A DNA stretch of 64,000 bases from Mariniphaga sp041687215 (lineage in GTDB: Bacteria > Bacteroidota > Bacteroidia > Bacteroidales > Prolixibacteraceae), in the NCBI RefSeq assembly GCF_041687215.1, contig NZ_JAWLCI010000001.1, positions 186,001 through 250,000 on the forward strand, in the 5' to 3' direction. Positions within the stretch are counted from its first letter, which is position 1. Each line of letters begins with the position of its first letter. Below, one piece after another: positions 1 through 8,729 of this stretch. The notes beneath the pieces were generated by a model that had not been told where the DNA came from, ran no database searches, and saw nothing but the letters and a program-made list of their open reading frames with translations. A program made the position numbers and the translations under genes.

Positions 1-76
1 TTTTAATTCTACCCAGGATAAAACCAAGGGCTACAATTAAAAACAGGGCGAAATAATTATTTGAAAGAAGTTCCAT
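1..76 (-). CDS. Putative transporter, N-terminal fragment (AspT/YidE-like)
   Basis: The minus strand opens with ATG at 76 and runs off the left edge of the window, giving 25 residues. They form one very hydrophobic helix with the ending ALGFILGRIK. This resembles the first membrane helix of the YidE/YbjL/AspT family of putative antiporters that is common in Bacteroidota. The assignment rests on only 25 residues. Beyond being the start of a polytopic membrane protein, the family is a guess. Confidence 0.45.
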   Translation of the reverse strand, partial: MELLSNNYFALFLIVALGFILGRIK

Positions 77-203
77 TTTTTGTCCGGTTTTTCACTGCAA
101 AGGTAGTGAATTGTTTACGTTCAATTCCAGGCAAACAAAAACCAGCTTAAATTCAATCAAATTTAAATACAGGGTTATGGAAACACTAATTAACTGTTAA
201 AAT

Positions 204-926
204 TTAGACCTGAAATCCATTTTTCATTAAAAAGCTGAAATCGTCATCGGATGAAAGTTCTACCGGTTCTTTTCCCTTTTTAAATATGCGGCACTTCCGG
301 TCGCCAATTAGTTTCAGTTTCTCGTTTTTCAGTTTCAGCATGGTTCCTTCGCGCAAACCGGCCACAAATATTTCGGGATTCAATTCAATAAATTCTTCAA
401 TACGTTGCTCGCGGGTTTCGCCTGCATGTCCCTGTGCATTGGCATCAAGGTAGTGCGGATTAATCTGGAAAGGTACCAGACCAATGCACTCAAATCCGTG
501 CGGATCGATGATGGGCATGTCGTTGGTTGTGCGTAAAGTAGGGCAGGCCACGTTGGCGCCGGCACTCCAGCCGATGTAGGGCGTTTCGTTAAAAGCTTTT
601 TCCCGAATGGGATTCATCAGTTTGCGGTCGTGCATCATTCGAACCAATTGCCAGGTATTTCCGCCACCCACCACAATGGCTTCGGCATCTTCAACAGCTT
701 TTACCGGGTCTGCAAAGGTGTGAATTCCAACTATGTGGTGACCCACTTCGGCAAAACGTTCTTCCACTTTATCACAATATTCATCAAACGAAAAAGTTAC
801 GGCAGCATAAGGAATAAACAAAGCTGTAACCGGGTTTTTACCAAGAAATTTCTGGATTTCGTATTTTGGGTAGTCCAGGTAGGATTCCCCTGCCATGGTT
901 GAGTTGCTAATCAGTAAGAGTTTCAT
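204..926 (-). CDS. pepE: Peptidase E (alpha-aspartyl dipeptidase)
   Basis: A 240-residue cytoplasmic serine peptidase of family S51 that hydrolyses dipeptides with an N-terminal aspartate. The nucleophile motif GWSAG puts the catalytic Ser at 121. Asp136 and His158 (in NPHYLD) lie at the spacing of the Salmonella PepE triad, and VVGGGNT at 85-91 is the family glycine loop. The length matches the family (about 230 residues). It is transcribed on the minus strand toward the transporter fragment and stands apart from the creatininase gene by about 80 bp. That gap contains a 13-bp dyad, ACAGAA-a-TTCTGT, at 958-970 of unknown role. ATG at 926 is the only good start. Confidence 0.92.
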   Translation of the reverse strand: MKLLLISNSTMAGESYLDYPKYEIQKFLGKNPVTALFIPYAAVTFSFDEYCDKVEERFAEVGHHIVGIHTFADPVKAVEDAEAIVVGGGNTWQLVRMMHDRKLMNPIREKAFNETPYIGWSAGANVACPTLRTTNDMPIIDPHGFECIGLVPFQINPHYLDANAQGHAGETREQRIEEFIELNPEIFVAGLREGTMLKLKNEKLKLIGDRKCRIFKKGKEPVELSSDDDFSFLMKNGFQV

Positions 927-1007
927 GTTGTTTCTGTTTTTTATTTATTCTCAAATAACAGAAATTCTGTGCGTTTAAGAAATGATAATTATTGGTTTTT
1001 GCACTTT

Positions 1008-1772
1008 TCATTCATACAAATCGTCCAAATTGCACGTGGCCAGCTCAGTTAAATACGTTGCAATTTTCGTTGTCACATCATCCAAAAACTTTTTACCTTT
1101 TTCATCTGAAGCTTTTTTCGGATTTCCTACACCGGTATCGTCCGAAACTTTATTCCACTGCCGGGGCGTCCAGGCTGTATTTTCATTCAGCCCTTTCAAT
1201 TTGAATTTTTTTGCTTTCCCCTCGCCCGCTTCTTCCAGCGGCAATACCAACTCAGGAAAATAGTGCATAATAATGCTGGTTTCCATTTCGTTGGCATGGT
1301 CGCCGTCTTCCTCAAAATAATCGGAATTGGGAACCATTTTAAACCATTCGTTCAGGGCGATAAACATACCGGGAAACTGGGGTAAAATTTCGCGGATAAT
1401 TGGTTTGAAATCATTTCCTCCATGTCCGTTCATCACAACAAGCTTTCGTATTCCCTGATTATAAAGTGCCCTGACAATATCTGTCAAAATCAGCAGTTGG
1501 GTGGAAGGACGCGTGTGTAGACAGAAAGCCATTTCAATCTGTCCGGGGTTTTGAACTCCCAGCGGTATAGCAGGAAGCACCATAACTTTAGCGCCTTTGT
1601 CCCAGGCTTTTTTAGCTGCATCGGCAGCAATACGGGCTGTTTCCAGCGAATCGGTCCCATACGGCAAATGGTAGTTGTGTGGCTCAGTTGCCCCCCACGG
1701 AAGCACTGCCACATCGTAATTCTGGTTTTTAATCTGTTTCCAGTTGGTTTCTTCTAAAATGTAAGGTCTCAT
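1008..1772 (-). CDS. Creatininase family amidohydrolase
   Basis: A 254-residue protein of the creatininase/MftE superfamily of metal-dependent amidohydrolases. Metal ligands expected for the family are visible: Glu30 and His35 in GATEPHNYHLP, Asp41, His117 in NGHGGND, and Glu162 in DHANEMETS. The overall length is typical. Family members act on creatinine, cyclic amides or precursors of other cofactors, so the substrate cannot be told here. No creatine pathway genes are nearby. It ends 10 bp from the outer-membrane protein gene on the same strand and may be co-transcribed with it. Confidence 0.85.
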   Translation of the reverse strand: MRPYILEETNWKQIKNQNYDVAVLPWGATEPHNYHLPYGTDSLETARIAADAAKKAWDKGAKVMVLPAIPLGVQNPGQIEMAFCLHTRPSTQLLILTDIVRALYNQGIRKLVVMNGHGGNDFKPIIREILPQFPGMFIALNEWFKMVPNSDYFEEDGDHANEMETSIIMHYFPELVLPLEEAGEGKAKKFKLKGLNENTAWTPRQWNKVSDDTGVGNPKKASDEKGKKFLDDVTTKIATYLTELATCNLDDLYE

Positions 1773-1782
1773 AGCTGTAAAT

Positions 1783-2613
1783 TCAAAAACTAATAAATGT
1801 AATTCCGAATGTTACCGGAGTAAGTTTCGGTCCTTTATCTTCCTTAAAAAGTGGTGTCAGTTCATAAGTTGCAAAAACATTTACCCAACGGTATCCGGTT
1901 CTAAACATCAAACCGTACTTAAAATCCTGTAAAGAATAATGTCCGGGTGTTTTCAGTTTTTCCTTTTTCCCGTCAATCCGGTATTTTATTTTGGTGTGGC
2001 TTCCCAAACGAATTCCACCAAAAGCTCCACCTGAAATATAAAGCCGGTTTTTATAATGATTTACAGGAATTTGAAATTCAGCAAGTAAAGGAACCATAAG
2101 CGAAACAACCGACAATTTCGATTTTTGATTTTGTTCGAAATAAAGGGTTTGAGGTTCAATTCTGCCATTCTCGAGCCGCTCGATGGTAGTATTGCGTTCA
2201 AGCCGGTAACTTTTTAGTTGCAAACCTAAGCCGGTAACCATTCCAATTGTATTACGATTTCGCTGAAATCCGATACTTTGCTGAAAAAAATTGAGATAGG
2301 TGGAATTGGAACGCAAAATGTCATTTTCCATAAATTCACTGGAATATCCTGAATAATCCGGATTAACAAACAAATTGAACCCAAAATCAACTCCTGCCCA
2401 ATGACCTGAAAAATCGTCATCCCAAAAGTTAAATCCGCCATCCGTAAAATCCCGTATATTTATTTTCCGCAACAGTTTTTCCGGATCTTCATCAACCGGC
2501 ACTATAGTATCGTTTTGCGCCTGCATACCAAAAGAGCTAAACATGATTGCCAATACTGCTAACGGCAACAGAATATGATAAGAAGTCAGTTTTATATTTT
2601 TTTTATTTTCCAT
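1783..2613 (-). CDS. Outer-membrane beta-barrel protein (PorT-like)
   Basis: A 276-residue exported protein. The start is placed at ATG 2613, which gives a hydrophobic signal peptide ending near FGMQAQ; the longer upstream frame is unlikely because a TACATTTG promoter box sits inside it. After a short acidic region the protein consists of alternating amphipathic strands (for example RLYISGGAFGGIRLG and YKYGLMFRTGYRW). It ends in an aromatic residue (FISF), as outer-membrane barrels do. It resembles the PorT/outer-membrane-protein class of Bacteroidota. No specific function can be assigned. It lies just upstream of, and probably in one transcript with, the creatininase gene. Confidence 0.7.
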   Translation of the reverse strand: MENKKNIKLTSYHILLPLAVLAIMFSSFGMQAQNDTIVPVDEDPEKLLRKINIRDFTDGGFNFWDDDFSGHWAGVDFGFNLFVNPDYSGYSSEFMENDILRSNSTYLNFFQQSIGFQRNRNTIGMVTGLGLQLKSYRLERNTTIERLENGRIEPQTLYFEQNQKSKLSVVSLMVPLLAEFQIPVNHYKNRLYISGGAFGGIRLGSHTKIKYRIDGKKEKLKTPGHYSLQDFKYGLMFRTGYRWVNVFATYELTPLFKEDKGPKLTPVTFGITFISF

Positions 2614-2644
2614 ACAATTCAACTGAATTAGTACAAAAATCAAA

Positions 2645-2652
2645 CAAATGTA
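2645..2652 (-). promoter_or_regulatory. Promoter -7 box of the barrel-protein gene
   Basis: TACATTTG on the minus strand matches the Bacteroidota -7 consensus TAnnTTTG. Transcription would start about 2638, giving a leader of about 25 nt before ATG 2613. A convincing -33 TTG box was not seen. Confidence 0.5.
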
Positions 2653-2776
2653 ACGGATTTCAGTTGAAATTACTTTTACAGTGGTTTTAAAAAATGCAAA
2701 ACCAGCCATCAGAATTATATATTTGTTAAAACATGAAAGAAAATGATATAAATCCCTGAAATACATTAAAAAAGGT

Positions 2777-2784
2777 TACCTTTG
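2777..2784 (+). promoter_or_regulatory. Promoter -7 box of the DEAD-box helicase gene
   Basis: TACCTTTG fits the Bacteroidota -7 consensus TAnnTTTG, about 27 nt before the ATG at 2811. Transcription would start near 2791. No clear -33 box lies 19-21 bp upstream. Confidence 0.55.
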
Positions 2785-2810
2785 CGCCCACAAATTTTAG
2801 AGGTATTTAC

Positions 2811-4529
2811 ATGACATTATTCAACGAGATGGGCCTCAGCCCTGAAATTCAGCAAGCAGTTGAATTGCTGGGTTTTGAAACGCCCACACCCATCCAGGAA
2901 AAAACCATTCCTTTTTTACTGGAAAACAACACCGACATGGTAGCACTGGCACAAACCGGAACAGGAAAAACTGCTGCCTTTGGCCTGCCCATAATTCAAC
3001 AGATTGACAATTTGGGAAATCACACTCAGGCATTAATTCTGAGCCCTACAAGGGAGCTGGCACTGCAAATTGCAAGCGATTTAAACAACTTTTCGAAATT
3101 CACAAAGAAAATAAATATTGTAGTTGTTTATGGCGGGGCCGACATTAAAAATCAAATAAATCAACTGGAACGGGGCGCATCCATTGTGGTGGGAACTCCG
3201 GGCCGCACACTCGATTTAATTAAGCGCAAAAAGCTGAAAGTAAACGAAATAAAATGGCTCGTACTCGATGAAGCTGATGAAATGCTTTCCATGGGCTTCA
3301 AGGATGATTTGGATGCCATTCTGGAAACTTCGCCTAAAGAAAAGCAAACCATGCTTTTTTCGGCTACCATGCCCAAAGAAATTGTTTCCATTGCCAATAA
3401 ATATATGACCAATCCACACGAAATTTCGGTGGGGAAAAAGAATACCGGCGCCGAAAATGTGGAACATCATTATTACGTAATTCACGCAAAAGACCGCTAC
3501 ATTGCATTGAAACGAGTAGCAGATATCAATCCGAATATTTACGGAATAATTTTCTGCAGAACCCGCGCAGAAACCAAAGACGTTGCCGACAAACTGATGC
3601 AGGATGGTTATAACGCCGATGCGCTTCACGGCGACCTTTCCCAGGCACAGCGCGACCACGTGATGGCGCGTTTCCGTGGAAAACATTTGCAGATGCTGGT
3701 GGCAACTGATGTAGCTGCCCGTGGTCTCGATGTAACTGATCTCACACACGTTATCAACTACAATTTGCCTGACGACCCGGAGATATATATTCACCGCAGC
3801 GGACGCACCGGACGAGCCGGGAAAAAAGGTATTTCAGTAACTCTTATTCACCTGCGCGAAAAAGGAAAACTGCGCCAGGTGGAGAAAAAAGTAAACAAAA
3901 CCTTCATTCAAAAAGCCGTTCCATCGGGCAAGGAAATTTGCGAAAAACAACTGTTCAGCCTCATCGACAAAATGGAAAAAACCGAGGTGAACGAGGCCGA
4001 AATTGGCCAGTTTATGCCGGTTATTTATAAAAAACTTTCGTGGCTCGAACGGGAAGACCTGATTAAACGTTTTGTTTCCATTGAGTTTAACCGCTTTTTG
4101 AAATATTACGAAAATGCACCCGACATCAATGTAGATGAATCGCGGCACAGTGGACGTGATTATGAACCGCAGGAAAGAGGAAGACGAGACAAAAGAGGAC
4201 GCAGCGACCGCTTTGAACGAAGTGGCCGAAATGACAGGAACGACCGAAGTGACAGAAGCGACCGAGGTAGCAGGAAAAGAGGAGGATATGAATTTTCAAG
4301 GTTCTTTTTTACTCTCGGCAAGAAAAACGGAATTAACAAACGAACGATTATAGACCTGGTAAATGAGCATTTACCTGATAAAAGCGCAGAAATTGGAGCC
4401 ATTGAGGTAATGAAAAATTTCTCTTTTTTCGAGGTGGATAAACGTTACGAAAAACAGGTGCTTAAGGCATTTTCAAAAGCAACATATAAAGGGCAGAAAA
4501 TGGGAATTGACCTGGCCCGCGGAAAATAA
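2811..4529 (+). CDS. DEAD-box ATP-dependent RNA helicase (DeaD/CsdA-like)
   Basis: A 572-residue helicase that unwinds structured RNA during ribosome assembly, mRNA decay or cold adaptation. Motifs appear in order: Q motif near residues 4-29, Walker A AQTGTGKT at 47-54, PTRELALQ, VGTPGR, DEAD at 153-156, FSAT, and the second RecA domain with RGLDV and HRSGRTGRAGKKG. After an alpha-helical linker comes a low-complexity tail (about 445-490) built from Arg/Asp/Ser/Gly repeats. A DbpA-type RNA-binding domain follows, up to the C-terminus (NKRTIIDLVNEHLP onward). This order is that of DeaD rather than RhlE. It is monocistronic, with its own promoter. Confidence 0.93.
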   Translation: MTLFNEMGLSPEIQQAVELLGFETPTPIQEKTIPFLLENNTDMVALAQTGTGKTAAFGLPIIQQIDNLGNHTQALILSPTRELALQIASDLNNFSKFTKKINIVVVYGGADIKNQINQLERGASIVVGTPGRTLDLIKRKKLKVNEIKWLVLDEADEMLSMGFKDDLDAILETSPKEKQTMLFSATMPKEIVSIANKYMTNPHEISVGKKNTGAENVEHHYYVIHAKDRYIALKRVADINPNIYGIIFCRTRAETKDVADKLMQDGYNADALHGDLSQAQRDHVMARFRGKHLQMLVATDVAARGLDVTDLTHVINYNLPDDPEIYIHRSGRTGRAGKKGISVTLIHLREKGKLRQVEKKVNKTFIQKAVPSGKEICEKQLFSLIDKMEKTEVNEAEIGQFMPVIYKKLSWLEREDLIKRFVSIEFNRFLKYYENAPDINVDESRHSGRDYEPQERGRRDKRGRSDRFERSGRNDRNDRSDRSDRGSRKRGGYEFSRFFFTLGKKNGINKRTIIDLVNEHLPDKSAEIGAIEVMKNFSFFEVDKRYEKQVLKAFSKATYKGQKMGIDLARGK

Positions 4530-4650
4530 ACTGCCATTTTATTTTTTGCTTTCTCAAATGTGAATTAAAACTCAACAAAAAAAGATAGTTTACGTTTAGA
4601 TAATCAAATCCACAGGTTTGGAAATCAGAAAATTGTAAATTACTGATTTG

Positions 4651-7047
4651 ATGGCAAAATTAAGAATTGAAGTTCAGGTTACACTTTTGGCTGTTATTAT
4701 TGCAGGTTCGGTAATTGCTACCGGGTATCTGGCCTATAAAAGTCTTTCAAACATTGTTTATTCTATACAACAGGAAACTACTCCCGATTATCAGCTTTTT
4801 ATTATAAAAGACATTGCATCTGATTTGGCTGCAATCGAAAACTCAGTGCGTTTATATGTGCTCACCAACGAAGAACAAAACCTGAAACCCTACCACCAAA
4901 CAGGTGAAGCAGTGCGCAATAAACTGAAAAATCTGCAAACCAATTATTCCACAGAATATGCCAGTGTTGTTGATTCCTTTCACAACCTGGCTCTCGAAAA
5001 ACTCGATATCTGGCAGGGAATTCTTGATTTGCACAATTCATCATTAAATAATGAACCCACGTTCAGTGAAATTTATTCGCAACTTGAAGTAACACAGGTT
5101 GATACCATTATTACTGAAACCAGGGAAAAAGGTTTTTTAAAAGGAATTTTGGGGAAAAGAAAAGTAATTGTTGACACTTTACTGGTTGAAAAAAACCTGG
5201 AAAGAACCCAGCTACGAAATGAAATTCAGGATATTGAATCATCGATAAAAGAAAAAGATTCACAAATCAACATTCTTGAATCGAAATTAATTGAGCGGAA
5301 TGGAGAAATCGGGAATAGCCTGAACCAGCTTGTCCAGTGGGGCGAGCGTTACGAATCAAATAAACGGATTTCAAAAATTGAAGAAGCGCACCGGCTGGCT
5401 CAAATCACGTACAAGCGGCTGGCCATGTTTTCGGCAGCCGCAATGGTTTTACTTTTAGCAGTTATTTTTCTGCTTTTCAACTACCAGCGTAAAGCACGCG
5501 CATACCAGCGGGCATTAAAAAAAGCCAAGGAAGAAGCAGAAAACCTGGCCCTCGCAAAAGAGCAGTTTGCAGCCAATGTCAGCCACGAAATGCGCACTCC
5601 GGTAAATGCCATTTACAGCATGGCCGAGCAATTGCAAACGCAGGGCCGGGGCGAATCGCACCAGAAACAGTTGGCTGTTCTGGCGCATTCAGCAAATCAC
5701 CTGAAATCAATTATAAACGATACGCTTGATTTCTCAAAAATTCAGGCCAAAAAGTTATCGCTCGATGCAGTCCACTTTTCGCCGGCTTCGGTTTTTGAAG
5801 AAGTTGCCGGAGTGCAGGAAGCAGAAGCAAAAAATAAGGGAATTGAATTGATTTACAATCAAAAAAGTACACTCCCCGATGCCTTGCTGGGCGATCCGCT
5901 AAGGTTGAAACAAATATTAATAAACCTGCTTGGAAATGCTGGAAAATTTACCGAAACCGGAAAAGTTGAACTACATGTAAAAACTGAACCGGAAAGTGCA
6001 AAAAAAATATGGCTCCACTTCAAAGTTGCCGATACCGGAATTGGCATTTCCAAAGAAAACCAGCAAATTATTTTTGATGAGTTTGTGCAAACAGAAAACC
6101 TTTCCGGCAAAAAATACAGCGGGACGGGTCTTGGACTTGCCATTGTAAAAAAACTGGTGGAATTGCAAAACGGATCCATCTCAGTTGAAAGTGAACCCGG
6201 TGTTGGCACCACCATGTCGGTTTCAATTCCATATTTACCGGGCGAAAAATCTAAAATTGTTCACGAAACTTTTTTTGCTCCTGAAATTCCGGCACACTTT
6301 AAAAACCGAAAAGTTTTAATTGCTGACGATGAAGACTTTAACCGGTTTGTGCTGATGAACATTTTAGATAAATGGGGAGTAAAATACCAGGAGGCAAAAA
6401 ATGGTGAAGAAGCGATTCACCTTGCTATGGAAAACAATTTCGATGTGATTTTTATGGACATGCGTATGCCGAAAAGAAACGGGCTGGAAGCTGCACAGGA
6501 AATCCTGAAAAAGAAATCTGATTCCTGCATTATTGCGGTAACAGCATCGGACCGGACGGCAGACCAGGAAGCCAGCAAAAAGGCAGGAATGGCGGGATTT
6601 TTAGTAAAACCTTTTTCCGAAAAAGAACTGTTTGACGTTGTTTCGCAGTTTTGGAATAACGAATTATCGGCCAAAAACGTTGATACTGTGCCCAAAATTA
6701 ATCCGGATGAACTGGAAAAAATTGCTGTCAGCGATCCCGGATTTTTCAAAGAAATGGTTTTGCTTTACTTCAAAACTTCGAAAGACGGATTGAAAATCAT
6801 GGAAAAAGCAGTGGCTGAAAAGAACTGGGAAACAGTTTCGGAAACTGCACATAAAATGGCTGCACCCACCAAACATTTTAAGGCTGAAAATCTTTACAAA
6901 AAACTAAAAAGCCTTGAAAACATATCGGAAACAAATGCTGATGAAAACGAAATTGCGGAACTATTTACTTCAGTAAAATCAGAAACAGCCGAAGTAATCG
7001 CTTTTTTAGAATTATATTTAACCAACTGGGAAATGAAACAAAAATGA
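4651..7047 (+). CDS. Hybrid sensor histidine kinase with receiver and HPt domains
   Basis: A 798-residue membrane sensor. ATG 4651 is preferred over a TTG one codon earlier. A first membrane helix (about 8-30), a sensor segment with a long coiled coil (about 180-250) and a second helix (about 258-278) are followed by a HisKA domain with phospho-acceptor His312 (SHEMRTPVN). Next comes an ATPase domain with GNAGKFTETG, DTGIGI and GTGLGLAI, then a receiver domain with DDED and the acceptor Asp in MDMRMP. The C-terminal HPt domain has its His in ETAHKMA. The layout implies an internal phosphorelay, whose output is probably the sigma-54 regulator encoded 86 bp downstream. Confidence 0.92.
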   Translation: MAKLRIEVQVTLLAVIIAGSVIATGYLAYKSLSNIVYSIQQETTPDYQLFIIKDIASDLAAIENSVRLYVLTNEEQNLKPYHQTGEAVRNKLKNLQTNYSTEYASVVDSFHNLALEKLDIWQGILDLHNSSLNNEPTFSEIYSQLEVTQVDTIITETREKGFLKGILGKRKVIVDTLLVEKNLERTQLRNEIQDIESSIKEKDSQINILESKLIERNGEIGNSLNQLVQWGERYESNKRISKIEEAHRLAQITYKRLAMFSAAAMVLLLAVIFLLFNYQRKARAYQRALKKAKEEAENLALAKEQFAANVSHEMRTPVNAIYSMAEQLQTQGRGESHQKQLAVLAHSANHLKSIINDTLDFSKIQAKKLSLDAVHFSPASVFEEVAGVQEAEAKNKGIELIYNQKSTLPDALLGDPLRLKQILINLLGNAGKFTETGKVELHVKTEPESAKKIWLHFKVADTGIGISKENQQIIFDEFVQTENLSGKKYSGTGLGLAIVKKLVELQNGSISVESEPGVGTTMSVSIPYLPGEKSKIVHETFFAPEIPAHFKNRKVLIADDEDFNRFVLMNILDKWGVKYQEAKNGEEAIHLAMENNFDVIFMDMRMPKRNGLEAAQEILKKKSDSCIIAVTASDRTADQEASKKAGMAGFLVKPFSEKELFDVVSQFWNNELSAKNVDTVPKINPDELEKIAVSDPGFFKEMVLLYFKTSKDGLKIMEKAVAEKNWETVSETAHKMAAPTKHFKAENLYKKLKSLENISETNADENEIAELFTSVKSETAEVIAFLELYLTNWEMKQK

Positions 7048-7133
7048 TTTTTCATTTTTTTGTGCCAAAAAAAAATGGCTATCTTCCAATCATTATTGCA
7101 AGAAAAAAGAAACAAGCTTAATTATTCCAAAAA

Positions 7134-8480
7134 ATGGACGAGAAACCTTTCAGAATATTTGTAGTTGAAGACGACGAGTGGTATAACAGATTGCTCGTGC
7201 ACAACCTTTCCTTAAATCCTGATTACGATATTGAATCATTCACAACGGGCAAAGAATGCCTCGATAATTTGCATAAAGCTCCCGATTTAATCACGCTTGA
7301 TTACCGGCTTCCCGACATTAAAGGGCTGGAAATGCTAAAAAAAATTAAGGCCGAAAACGAAGATATTCAGGTGATTCTGATTTCAGAACAAAGCGAAATT
7401 GAGGTAGTGGTTGAGTTGCTTAAATTTGGCGCTTACGATTACATTGTAAAATCGAACGATATTCGCGAAAGGCTGCTAAACACGGTTCAAAACATCAGAA
7501 AAGGTGAACGGCTGAAACGCGAAGTCATTTCGTTGCGCAGTGAGGTGAAAAAAAAATACAGTTACCAGAATACTATCGTAGGAAATAGCGCTGCAATTCA
7601 GGAAATTTACAGTTCCATTGAAAAAGCCACACGCACCGGAATTTCAGTTACCATTACCGGCGAAACAGGTACCGGGAAAGAGCTGGTTGCCAAAGCCATT
7701 CATTACAATTCTTCACGATCAGACAAACCGCTTGTAGCAGTGAATGTGGCTGCAATTCCGCACGATTTACTTGAAAGCGAACTGTTTGGATTTGAAAAAG
7801 GAGCTTTTACCGGAGCCAATTACAGGCGCATTGGCAGGTTTGAGGAAGCCCACGGCGGAACTCTTTTTCTGGATGAAATTGCTGAACTGGATATAGCACT
7901 TCAGGCTAAATTACTGAGGGCCTTGCAGGAAAAGGAAATAGTGCGCATTGGAAGCAACAAGCCGGTGAAAACCGATTGCCGTATTATTGTGGCAACACAC
8001 CAAAATCTGCAGGAACTGGTGCTGAAAAAAACTTTCAGGCAAGACCTTTATTACCGCCTTTACGGATTGCACATAGAACTTCCGCCATTGCGAAACCGCG
8101 GAAACGACGTGATTTTGCTTGCCAAACATTTTATGAATGGATTTTGCGAAGAGAACGGCATTCCGGCTAAAACTCTTTCCAAATCGGCAGTTGATAAACT
8201 ATTGGCCTACAGTTTTCCGGGAAATATCAGGGAACTTAAATCAGTTATGGAACTGGCCATTACGTTGGCTGAAAACGACGAAATTACCAATGAACACATT
8301 GTTCTGGAAAACGAGGCACTTATGCCAGATATCACCGATCAGGAAATGACGTTAAAAGAATACAACCTCAGAATTCTAAAAAAATACCTTGAAAAATACA
8401 ACAACAATACTTCGCTTGTGGCCGAAAAACTTGGAATTGGCGTGGCAACTGTTTATCGTATGATGAAAAAAACCAAATAA
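7134..8480 (+). CDS. Sigma-54-dependent response regulator (NtrC family)
   Basis: A 448-residue enhancer-binding activator. The N-terminal receiver (1-120) has VVEDDE and the phospho-acceptor Asp in LDYRLP. The central AAA+ domain has Walker A GETGTGKE, the sigma-54 contact loop GAFTGA, and LFLDEI. The C-terminus carries a Fis-type helix-turn-helix (NNTSLVAEKLGIGVATVYRMM). It follows the hybrid kinase closely on the same strand, so the two form a likely phosphorelay pair. The DNA just downstream has tandem dyads and a near-consensus -24 box, making the next gene a probable target. Confidence 0.93.
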   Translation: MDEKPFRIFVVEDDEWYNRLLVHNLSLNPDYDIESFTTGKECLDNLHKAPDLITLDYRLPDIKGLEMLKKIKAENEDIQVILISEQSEIEVVVELLKFGAYDYIVKSNDIRERLLNTVQNIRKGERLKREVISLRSEVKKKYSYQNTIVGNSAAIQEIYSSIEKATRTGISVTITGETGTGKELVAKAIHYNSSRSDKPLVAVNVAAIPHDLLESELFGFEKGAFTGANYRRIGRFEEAHGGTLFLDEIAELDIALQAKLLRALQEKEIVRIGSNKPVKTDCRIIVATHQNLQELVLKKTFRQDLYYRLYGLHIELPPLRNRGNDVILLAKHFMNGFCEENGIPAKTLSKSAVDKLLAYSFPGNIRELKSVMELAITLAENDEITNEHIVLENEALMPDITDQEMTLKEYNLRILKKYLEKYNNNTSLVAEKLGIGVATVYRMMKKTK

Positions 8481-8515
8481 TCCGGTTTAAGATTCCTCCA
8501 AAATTTGAATTCGAC

Positions 8516-8551
8516 TTTATCATTTTGATAAACCTTTATCAAACAGATAAG
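8516..8551. promoter_or_regulatory. Two tandem 17-bp dyads, candidate enhancer sites
   Basis: The first dyad, TTTATCA-ttt-TGATAAA at 8516-8532, is a perfect inverted repeat. The second, TTTATCA-aac-AGATAAG at 8535-8551, is the same with two changed positions in the right arm. They start 19 bp apart, close to two helical turns. They lie 65-100 bp upstream of the -24-like box at 8617. This is where an NtrC-type activator would bind; the identity of the activator is inferred from the adjacent gene. Confidence 0.55.
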
Positions 8552-8610
8552 ATTTCAGACAATTATTTTAGAACATAAAAATCTGATTTAAAGGTCATTG
8601 CTCACGTATT

Positions 8611-8633
8611 TGCCAATTGGCACTTCAATTGGT
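8611..8633 (+). promoter_or_regulatory. Sigma-54-like promoter with overlapping palindrome
   Basis: TTGGCAC at 8617-8623 is a full -24 element. TTGGT at 8629-8633 stands where the -12 TTGCA/T box should be, with GG-N10-GG instead of GG-N10-GC, so one invariant base is off. The -24 half also forms part of a perfect 12-bp palindrome, TGCCAATTGGCA, at 8611-8622. The coiled-coil gene at 8730 lies about 95 bp downstream. Confidence 0.4.
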
Positions 8634-8729
8634 TTAATATCCACTATTCCGGCAAAAAGGAATATTAAAAAACGAACAGTTTATTTTAAAAGCCGGTAAA
8701 ATGTTAAACTAATTTGGGAGGAAAAAGCC

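Noticed and set aside
3216..3794. A 192-codon open frame opposite the DEAD-box helicase
   Set aside because: Antisense to conserved helicase motifs; the frame is open only because of the codon use of the real gene.
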